6,471 nt of DNA from DASRHD01 sp035499715 (lineage in GTDB: Bacteria > Verrucomicrobiota > Verrucomicrobiia > Opitutales > Opitutaceae). Where the stretch lies: contig DATJYF010000066.1 in assembly GCA_035499715.1 (NCBI GenBank), positions 1 to 6,471 of the forward strand, read 5' to 3'. The stretch's first letter is position 1; the number at the start of each line of letters is the position of its first letter. Below the pieces are notes generated by a model, which saw only the letters and a program-made list of their open reading frames with translations, was not told the origin of the DNA and made no database searches. A program made the translations under genes and the position numbers. This document shows positions 1-6,471 of the stretch, one piece after another.

Positions 1-87
1 AGGATGTCGCGGGAAAATGGAAGCCGTCCTGTTTCCGCCATTGCGCGCCGGCCGGCGGCTTGCCTGAATCGGCTCCCGCGTTCCGCC

Positions 88-1536
88 ATGATGTGGTTAT
101 TTTTTCTCGGGCTGGGCCTTGTCTTTGGCGCCCTCGCCTTGCTCGTGCCCTTGCTCGCAGCGCGCCGGGAGGCGGACCGCATTGATGAGCAGCGCCAGAC
201 GCTGGCCCAGGAGAACCGCATCGTGCTCGACTTCATGCATCAGATGGCCGAGGCCCTGGCGGACAATCCTTCCCGCGCCATCCTCTACCAGCGCATCGTT
301 CACGCCGCCATCCTCAGCACCGGCGCGCTCAGCGCCTGCATCTTTGAAAAAACCGCCGAGGAGCAGATGCGCGGCGTCGCCCTCGAGGGGCTGTTCCCCC
401 CGCACCGGCCGCTGCCCGCCGCGGTCAAGGAGAAGCTCACGACCCGCGCCAAGTTCATCGAGCAGGTGCTGCGTTCGGAGACGTTTCCGGTCGGGGACGG
501 CATCGTCGGCCGGGTGGCCGCGACCGGGCAGGGCGAGCTCATCGCCAACGCCACGGCCGATCCGCGCATCGTCAAGCACGATGATCCCGCCCTCGCGGTG
601 AAGTCGGTCATCGCCGTGCCGCTGATTTTCCGCGGGCGCTTTTTCGGCGTGCTGGCCGTGACCAATCCCGCGGACGGCCTGCCGTTCAGCGCGACGGATT
701 TCTCGCTCGTGCAATCGCTGGCCGAACACGCCGCGCTCGCGCTGCACAACGCTGAATTCCTCAATTTCCAGATCGAAAAAAGCCAGCTGGATCTCGATCT
801 TTCGCTCGCCAGCGGCATCCAGAAAATGCTCCTGCCGCGGGCCGCGCCCCGCCTCGCCGGCCTCGACGTCGACGCGCGCTATGCGCCCGCACAGAAAATC
901 GGCGGCGACCTCTACGATCTTTTCGCCCTGCCCGGCGCACGCCTCGGCCTTGCCATCGCCGACGTCGCCGGCAAGGGCATTCCGGCGTCGCTGCTCATGG
1001 CCATCTGCCGCGCCAATCTCCGCCAGATCGCGCCCCGCCACGATTCGCCCGCCCGCGCCCTCATTGAGCTCAATCGCGCCATGAGCGCCGACATGCAGCG
1101 CGAAATGTTTGTGACCATGACCTATGCCGTGGTCGACACCGCCGCCGGCACCGTGACTTTCGCCCGCGCCGGGCACGAACCCTCGCTTTTCGTGCGGCGC
1201 GACCGGGCGACGGGAATCTTTGCCAGCGAGTTCGTCGGCGGGGAGGGCATGCCGCTCGGCATGGTGGAGGAGGCGCTTTTTGCCGAGGTCATCGCCGACC
1301 AGGTCGAACCTTTCCATGCCGGCGACGTGCTCGTGCTTTACACCGACGGCATCACCGAGGCGCCGAACGAGGAGCAGAAGGAATTTTCCGGCAGCCGCCT
1401 GGCCGACGTGGTCCGCACCCTGCACAACCGCAGCGCCCGCGAACTCAACGACGCCATCCTCGAAAACGTCCAGCGCTTCAGTGGCGGCGCCGAACAGCGC
1501 GACGATCTCACCCTCGTCACCGTCAAGCGCGTGTGA
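88..1536 (+). CDS. Membrane-anchored GAF-domain PP2C-type (SpoIIE/RsbU-like) serine phosphatase
   Basis: Residues are numbered from the upstream ATG at position 4 (510 aa). A hydrophobic segment at about 30-53 is a single membrane anchor, followed by a charged, probably coiled-coil stretch (54-85). A GAF sensor domain (about 90-250) includes GDGIVGRVAATG and SVIAVPL. A linker helix with GIQKMLLP leads to a PPM/SpoIIE phosphatase domain (about 288-508). The metal-binding acidic motifs are present: GGDLYD (D302), ADVAGKG (D320), LYTDGITEA (D448) and QRDDLTLV (D500/D501), plus RAGHEPSLF. Family knowledge: such enzymes usually dephosphorylate anti-anti-sigma (STAS) proteins in partner-switching pathways; the GAF ligand cannot be read from sequence. 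No STAS or anti-sigma kinase gene is visible nearby, so the target is unknown. I prefer the start at 88 (ATGATG just before the anchor) because the 28 residues from position 4 look like translated leader; 4 remains possible, and the frame is open to the window edge. Confidence 0.92.
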   Translation: MMWLFFLGLGLVFGALALLVPLLAARREADRIDEQRQTLAQENRIVLDFMHQMAEALADNPSRAILYQRIVHAAILSTGALSACIFEKTAEEQMRGVALEGLFPPHRPLPAAVKEKLTTRAKFIEQVLRSETFPVGDGIVGRVAATGQGELIANATADPRIVKHDDPALAVKSVIAVPLIFRGRFFGVLAVTNPADGLPFSATDFSLVQSLAEHAALALHNAEFLNFQIEKSQLDLDLSLASGIQKMLLPRAAPRLAGLDVDARYAPAQKIGGDLYDLFALPGARLGLAIADVAGKGIPASLLMAICRANLRQIAPRHDSPARALIELNRAMSADMQREMFVTMTYAVVDTAAGTVTFARAGHEPSLFVRRDRATGIFASEFVGGEGMPLGMVEEALFAEVIADQVEPFHAGDVLVLYTDGITEAPNEEQKEFSGSRLADVVRTLHNRSARELNDAILENVQRFSGGAEQRDDLTLVTVKRV

Positions 1537-1582
1537 GGCCCGCGCTTGCACCCGGACCGTTTCCCTGCAATCTCGCCCAGCC

Positions 1583-2806
<1,224 letters not shown>

Positions 2807-2824
2807 GGGACATCATTTCATTCC

Positions 2825-3697
2825 ATGAAAAGCATGACCGGCTACGGCCGCGCGACCGCGGCGCTCGGTTCGTACACGCTTACCGTGCAGGTCAGCTCGG
2901 TGAACCGCAAGACGCTCGACCTGACCATGTCGCTGCCGCCGGAGTGGGAGGCGTTCGAGCCGGCGGTGGGCGAGCTGGTGCGCAGATTCGCCGCGCGCGG
3001 CAAGGTCCACGTCGATTTTGAGCTGACCGGGGCCAACGGCTCCGAACCGCCGGCCTGGGACGAGACGGCGGCGGGCGCGACGCTGGATCGGCTGAAGGAC
3101 TTTGCGGACCGGCGCGGCGTGCCGTTTGCCCTCACGCCGGAGCTGCTCTGGCAGGTGGCGAACGCCCAGCGCAGGGCGACGCGGCTGCCGGACGCCGAGG
3201 CGGCGCGTCCGGTCGTGCTGGCGGCGCTGGAGGAAGCGCTGCGGGGCTTCGCCGCCATGCGGGCGCAGGAAGGCGCGGCGTTGCGGCAGGATTTCGAGGC
3301 GCGCGTGGCGGTGCTGCGCGGACATCTCGCCACCGTGATCGCCCGGGCGCCGCAGGTTGCGCCGGCCTACCGCGAGCAGCTGCTCAAACGCCTGCGCGAG
3401 GCCGGACTCGATCTCAAGGTGGACGACGAGCGCGTGCTGAAGGAGATCGCGCTGTTCGCCGACCGCTGCGACGTGAGCGAGGAACTCACGCGGCTGCACA
3501 GCCATCTCGATCAGTTTGCGGCCCTGCTCAAGACCGAGGGCGAGATCGGGCGCAAGGCGGAATTCATTCTTCAGGAGATCGGCCGCGAAGTGCATACCAT
3601 CGGGAGCAAGGCCAACGACCTCGAGATCTCCCGCGCCGTCATCGAATTGAAAAACGAACTCGAGCGTGTGCGCGAGCAGATCGCCAACGTGGAGTAA
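2825..3697 (+). CDS. yicC: YicC-family endoribonuclease
   Basis: The 290-aa product matches the family in length and ends. The N-terminal YicC-like domain (about 1-155) starts MKSMTGYGRA and carries VSSVNRKTLDL and ARGKVHVDFEL. MRAQEGAALRQDF (145-157) is the usual central motif. The C-terminal DUF1732 region (about 205-290) has FADRCDVSEELTRLHSHL, then GRKAEFILQEIGREVHT and GSKANDLE, ending in REQIANVE. Characterised relatives are cytoplasmic endoribonucleases, and E. coli YicC takes part in small-RNA turnover; the activity here is inferred from homology. In the normally conserved QE-x-NRE-x-NT stretch both asparagines appear changed (G253 and H257). The gene lies 18 bases after trpB, so co-transcription is likely. 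In many bacteria yicC precedes gmk and rpoZ; here the next gene converges instead. A weak AGGG lies about 14 bases before the ATG. Confidence 0.95.
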   Translation: MKSMTGYGRATAALGSYTLTVQVSSVNRKTLDLTMSLPPEWEAFEPAVGELVRRFAARGKVHVDFELTGANGSEPPAWDETAAGATLDRLKDFADRRGVPFALTPELLWQVANAQRRATRLPDAEAARPVVLAALEEALRGFAAMRAQEGAALRQDFEARVAVLRGHLATVIARAPQVAPAYREQLLKRLREAGLDLKVDDERVLKEIALFADRCDVSEELTRLHSHLDQFAALLKTEGEIGRKAEFILQEIGREVHTIGSKANDLEISRAVIELKNELERVREQIANVE

Positions 3698-3702
3698 GCG
3701 GA

Positions 3703-3727
3703 CCGGCCCGCAAATCACCCAGGCCGG
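3703..3727. terminator. Possible bidirectional terminator hairpin between convergent genes
   Basis: CCGGCC (3703-3708) and its reverse complement GGCCGG (3722-3727) could form a six-pair GC stem with a 13-base loop, in the 69-base gap between the stops of yicC and lspA. Position is ideal for ending both transcripts. No T-run follows on either strand and the pairing is not extended by good flanking pairs, so it is not a standard intrinsic terminator. In such GC-rich DNA a six-base palindrome can occur by chance. The rest of the gap shows nothing recognisable. Confidence 0.3.
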
Positions 3728-3766
3728 ATTCCAGATCGCAAAGCCCGCCTAACTGACCGGGAAATC

Positions 3767-4372
3767 CTATTCCTTGGCTTTTGGATTTTTGGCGCGTGGA
3801 ATTTGTCCCTCGGCGGGCGTGCGCAGCGAATGCAGCACGTAGAGGCCGACGCCGACGCAGATGCCGCTGTCGGCGACGTTGAAGGTGGGATAGGTGTAGC
3901 GTCCGAAATGGAAGTCGAGAAAGTCGATGACCTGGCCGTGATGCAGGAGGCGGTCCGTGAGGTTGCCGAGAATGCCGCCGCAGAGCAGGCCGAAGCTGAC
4001 CTGCACGGCGGTCTGGCGCAGGCCGAGCTGGCGGCGCCAGAGAAAAATTGCGAGGAGCGTGGCCGCGGCGAGGAACGCGAGCGCGGAGCTCCGGCCGGAG
4101 AACAGGCTCCAGGCCGCGCCGGTGTTGCCGACGTGCACGAGGTAGAAAAATCCGCGGATGACGGGAATGGCGCCGGGTTCGCCAGGGTAGATGCCGAAGG
4201 GCAGGCGCGATTCGATCCACGCCTTGGTCGCCTGGTCGAGCGCCAGCACGGCCGCAACCAGCAGCAGGAACACGCGATAGGCGAGGAGGCGGCGCAGCGG
4301 CGAAGCCGGGCCGGCCGGCGGCTGGGCGATGGACTTGAGCGTGTCGCGGGACACGGGTGCCGGAGGCGTCAT
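3767..4372 (-). CDS. lspA: Lipoprotein signal peptidase (signal peptidase II)
   Basis: This inner-membrane aspartyl protease cleaves the signal peptide of diacylglyceryl-modified prolipoproteins. The 201-aa product has the family signature elements: LDQATKAW (44-52) at the end of the first membrane segment, VGNTGAAWSLF (81-91), GGILGNLTDR (132-141) with catalytic D140, and FNVADSGICVG (164-174) with catalytic D168. Four hydrophobic segments are readable (about 33-48, 95-112, 124-137, 167-183). It is longer than the usual 150-170 aa because of about 28 residues before the first membrane segment (Pro/Ala-rich) and a basic tail ending KNPKAKE. The start is chosen because its ATG overlaps the stop of the upstream DksA-like gene as ATGA, which implies translational coupling. 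A start nearer the first membrane segment cannot be excluded. It is the last gene of the leftward ileS group. Confidence 0.95.
   Translation of the reverse strand: MTPPAPVSRDTLKSIAQPPAGPASPLRRLLAYRVFLLLVAAVLALDQATKAWIESRLPFGIYPGEPGAIPVIRGFFYLVHVGNTGAAWSLFSGRSSALAFLAAATLLAIFLWRRQLGLRQTAVQVSFGLLCGGILGNLTDRLLHHGQVIDFLDFHFGRYTYPTFNVADSGICVGVGLYVLHSLRTPAEGQIPRAKNPKAKE
4369..4372 (-). other. ATGA stop/start overlap coupling the DksA-like gene to lspA
   Basis: Read on the minus strand, ATG (4372-4370) opens lspA and TGA (4371-4369) closes the DksA-like gene. A weak GAAGG lies about 15 bases before the lspA ATG, so initiation probably depends on ribosomes terminating on the upstream gene. Confidence 0.85.
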
Positions 4373-5241
4373 TCGTCGCCGCCGCCGCCTTCGCTGTCGG
4401 AGAGTTTGGCACCTTCTTCGCCGAGCTCGCCGAAAAGACCGGCCTGCGTCCGCGCGCGGTAGCGGTTTTTCTCGATTTCCTTCTGGGCTTCGGCGGAATA
4501 GCGCGTGAAGGGCACGGCGATGAGGCGTTCCTTGCTGATGGGCTTGCCCGTCACTTCGCAGATGCCGTAGGTGCCGTCATGAATGCGCTGGATGGCCGCC
4601 TCGATTTCGGAGAGCGCTTCCTGTTCGTTGGCCACCATGCTGAGGGCAAAGTCGCGATCGAACGTGTCGGTGCCGGCATCGGCCATGTGCTGGCCGTAGC
4701 TGGAAAGATCGCCCGTGTCCTCCTTGGTCGAGCGCTTGAGCGTCTCTTCGGTGTGCTGGTCGAGCTGGCCGAGAAGATGGCTGCGCAGGTCGAGGAGCAG
4801 CCGTAGATAACGGCGGAATTTTTCCGGCACTTTCTCGATGTCGATCTCGATGGATTTCTGCGTCTTCTTGGGATTGAAACCGAGGACATCGACGAGTGAA
4901 GCCGCCTTGACGTGCGAAGGCTTGGCCGCGGCCCTGTCCTCCACCGTCCGGGCGCCGCCCGCGGCTTTGACGGCGGCTTTGCCGGCCCTGACCGCGCTCT
5001 CGGACGGTTTTCCGGCGTTGGTCTTCGCGATCTCGCGGACTTCGTCGAGGCTGAAGGCAATCGGCTTGCTCGCCTTGCGGCCAAGAATGCGGCTCCGCAG
5101 GTCGTCGCGCGCGGCCTTGAGGGCGGACGCGGATTTTGACTCGTCCGCGGACTTGCCCGGGGCGGGCTTGCCGGCGGCCGGCGCTTTTTTGGCCACCGGC
5201 TTGGCGGCGGCTTTCTTGGCGGGTTTTTTGTTTTTGGCCAT
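4369..5241 (-). CDS. TraR/DksA-family protein with Lys/Ala-rich N-terminal tail and degenerate zinc finger
   Basis: The 290-aa product is about twice the length of a typical DksA. Residues 1-30 are a Lys/Ala/Pro-rich basic tail resembling histone-H1-like tails; about 31-125 is a charged, low-complexity linker. From about 135 there is a coiled-coil region (KVPEKFRRYLRLLLDLRSHL, then HTEETLKRS; later MVANEQEALSEIEAAIQRI) joined by a tip holding ADAGTDTFDRD. The DksA finger follows at GTYGICEVTGKPI and KERLIAVPFTRYSAEAQ. In C-x2-C-x17-C-x2-C spacing the four positions are C228, T231, S249 and A252, so zinc binding by this motif is unlikely. Family members act on RNA polymerase through the secondary channel, often with ppGpp. 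The tip here (D192, D195, but D197) departs from the DxxDxA pattern of E. coli DksA, so this role is inference. It starts 9 bases after ileS and overlaps lspA; its ATG has no visible Shine-Dalgarno sequence. Confidence 0.92.
   Translation of the reverse strand: MAKNKKPAKKAAAKPVAKKAPAAGKPAPGKSADESKSASALKAARDDLRSRILGRKASKPIAFSLDEVREIAKTNAGKPSESAVRAGKAAVKAAGGARTVEDRAAAKPSHVKAASLVDVLGFNPKKTQKSIEIDIEKVPEKFRRYLRLLLDLRSHLLGQLDQHTEETLKRSTKEDTGDLSSYGQHMADAGTDTFDRDFALSMVANEQEALSEIEAAIQRIHDGTYGICEVTGKPISKERLIAVPFTRYSAEAQKEIEKNRYRARTQAGLFGELGEEGAKLSDSEGGGGDE
4378..4389 (-). repeat. Short GGC trinucleotide run near the 3' end of the DksA-like gene
   Basis: Four GGC units on the minus strand encode Gly285-Gly288, just before the final Asp-Glu. 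The run lies between the weak GAAGG and the lspA start, so a change in copy number would stay in frame for the first gene but alter spacing to the lspA ATG. No functional role is shown by the sequence. Confidence 0.5.
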
Positions 5242-5250
5242 GGTAAGAGT

Positions 5251-6471
5251 TTAGTTGGAAAGGGCTTGGGTGCAACGCGGGCAAATGTCGCCGTGCGCGG
5301 TGTGTTCGAGCGCCGGCACCCAGCGCCAGCAGCGCGGGCAGCGGACATAGCCGAGTTCCGATGCCGGGCGGACGTCCACCGTCAGCGGGGCGGCGGCCGA
5401 GGTTAAGGTGACGTGCGAAACGATGAAAAGTTCCGGCAGAAAGTCACGGTGTTTTTCCAGGACGCGGAAATCGGCGTTGTCGGGCGCGGCGGTGAGGGTG
5501 ACGCCGGCGTCGAGCGACTTGCCGATGCGCCCGGCCTGGCGTGCGGGCTCGAGGGCTTCGTTGACCTGGGTGCGCACGCGGAGCAGCGCGGTCACCTCCT
5601 GATCCAACGCGACACTGCCGGAGGTATCGGGGAATTCCGGCCAGTTTTGCAGGTGGATGGAATCCGCCGAGTATTCCTTGTTTTCTGACGCGAAACCCCA
5701 GGCCTCGTCGGTCGTAAAGGTGACAATCGGAGCGAGGATTTTCACCAGGGTCTGAAAAATGCGGTGAATCGCGGTCTGCGACGAGCGTCGCAGCGGATTC
5801 TCCGCGCCCAACGTGTAGAGCCGGTCCTTGAGGATGTCGTGATAGGTCGCGGAAAGCGTGACCGAGCAGAAATGATTGCAGAGATGGTAAACGCGGTGGA
5901 ACTCATAGGCCTCGTAGGCCGCGGTGCATTCGCGCAGCAGCTCCGCGGTCTGGTGCAGCGCCCAGCGGTCGAGCGTGTCCATCTGCTCGGTCGGCACGGC
6001 GTCGCGCGCCGGGTTGAAATCGTGCAGCACGGAAAGCTGGTAGCGGAAGGTGTTGCGAAAAAGCCGGTAGGTTTCGCCCACGTGCGAGAGGATCTCTTTC
6101 GAAATCGGAATGTCGTCGCGGAAATCCTGCGACGAGATCCACAGCCGGATGACGTCGGCGCCGTAGTCGGCGATATAGGCGTCGGAGGTCTGCGGCTTTT
6201 CGTAGGCGGAACTCTTGGAGATTTTTTTGCGTTCCTCATCCACGATGAAGCCGTGGGTGAGCACGGCGCGGTAGGGCGCGCCGCCGCGGGCGATGACGCT
6301 GGTCCAGAGCGAGGACTGGAACCAGCCGCGATGCTGGTCGCTGCCTTCGAGGTAAAGGTCGGCCGGCCAGCTTGTGCCGCCCTGGCCGCGCGCGAGCACG
6401 GCCGCGTGCGAGGAACCGGAGTCGAGCCAGACGTCGAGCGTGTCGCGACCGGCGGTGAGCGCGGCCGGCGC
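5251..6471 (-). CDS. ileS: Isoleucyl-tRNA synthetase, C-terminal part (5' end outside window)
   Basis: The 406 visible residues are the C-terminal part of a class I aminoacyl-tRNA synthetase that charges tRNA-Ile in the cytoplasm. The reading frame is open to the window edge; the N-terminal half with the HIGH motif and most of the editing domain lies beyond it. Visible elements, numbered from the edge, are DTLDVWLDSGSSHA (10-23), LYLEGSDQHRGWFQSSL (39-55), the ATP-binding KMSKS motif as KISKS (83-87, DNA 6211-6225), YGADVIRLW, then the anticodon-binding helical domain with YEFHRVY, KDRLYT and LAPIVTFTTDEAW. The C-terminus carries a zinc ribbon with CPRC twice (C378, C381, C397, C400), as in bacterial-type IleRS. 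A GTG at 6399 is an internal valine, not a start. It heads the visible leftward group, with the DksA-like gene 9 bases downstream. Confidence 0.97.
   Translation of the reverse strand, partial: APAALTAGRDTLDVWLDSGSSHAAVLARGQGGTSWPADLYLEGSDQHRGWFQSSLWTSVIARGGAPYRAVLTHGFIVDEERKKISKSSAYEKPQTSDAYIADYGADVIRLWISSQDFRDDIPISKEILSHVGETYRLFRNTFRYQLSVLHDFNPARDAVPTEQMDTLDRWALHQTAELLRECTAAYEAYEFHRVYHLCNHFCSVTLSATYHDILKDRLYTLGAENPLRRSSQTAIHRIFQTLVKILAPIVTFTTDEAWGFASENKEYSADSIHLQNWPEFPDTSGSVALDQEVTALLRVRTQVNEALEPARQAGRIGKSLDAGVTLTAAPDNADFRVLEKHRDFLPELFIVSHVTLTSAAAPLTVDVRPASELGYVRCPRCWRWVPALEHTAHGDICPRCTQALSN

Noticed and set aside
4..87. Phosphatase start at position 4
   Set aside because: The 28 added residues are not domain-like, only three bases of upstream context are visible, and ATGATG at 88 directly precedes the membrane anchor. 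It cannot be fully excluded.
1545..1571. Promoter-like CTTGCA ... TGCAAT pair before trpB
   Set aside because: The -35 match is poor and the spacing is about 15 bases; too weak to list, though a leaderless trpB transcript remains conceivable.
1220..1582. N-terminal extension of the trpB frame back to an ATG at 1220
   Set aside because: The added residues are Ser/Arg/Pro-rich, overlap the conserved phosphatase C-terminus in another frame, and lie outside the TrpB family length.
2813..3718. Minus-strand open frame antisense to yicC
   Set aside because: Arg/His/Gly-rich translation without domains; the plus strand encodes an end-to-end YicC match.
3803..4806. Plus-strand open frames opposite lspA and the DksA-like gene
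   Set aside because: Both minus-strand genes show catalytic or fold motifs in the right order; the plus-strand translations are charged shadow sequences.
5223..5235. A-runs (A5 and A6) early in the DksA-like gene as a programmed slippage site
   Set aside because: They simply encode the Lys-Asn-Lys-Lys run; no alternative frame of interest follows a shift.
6397..6399. GTG at 6399 as a start of the synthetase gene
   Set aside because: The frame upstream encodes the conserved DTLDVWLDSGSSHA of IleRS, so the GTG is an internal valine codon and the gene is cut by the window edge.

Overview
This 6,471-base window is GC-rich (about two thirds G+C by eye) bacterial chromosome, densely packed with six protein genes and no visible mobile element, CRISPR array or RNA gene. 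Protein style and gene content suggest a member of the PVC superphylum, most likely Verrucomicrobiota close to Opitutaceae. The grounds are a TraR/DksA-family protein with a long Lys/Ala-rich tail and a decayed zinc finger placed next to lspA, a KISKS-type isoleucyl-tRNA synthetase, and start codons mostly without Shine-Dalgarno sequences. The taxonomic call is inference and was not checked by any search.

The left half is read rightward. A membrane-anchored GAF plus PP2C-type (SpoIIE/RsbU-like) serine phosphatase comes first (about 88-1536), then tryptophan synthase beta chain trpB (1583-2806) and, 18 bases on, the YicC-family endoribonuclease gene (2825-3697). trpB and yicC are probably co-transcribed. 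No trpA lies within the window.

The right half is read leftward as a compact unit: the 3' two-fifths or so of ileS (5251 to beyond 6471), a TraR/DksA-family gene 9 bases downstream (4369-5241), and lspA (3767-4372), which overlaps it by four bases (ATGA). This is the familiar ileS-lspA neighbourhood with a DksA-like gene inserted between them. The two halves converge on a 69-base gap (3698-3766) holding only a GC-rich inverted repeat with no T-run.

Most of the window is ordinary housekeeping. The points that deserve a second look are the DksA-like protein, which keeps one of four zinc-ligand cysteines, its translational coupling to lspA, the CC-ATG start contexts without Shine-Dalgarno sequences, and trpB separated from trpA. 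I see no convincing evidence of a wholly new system.
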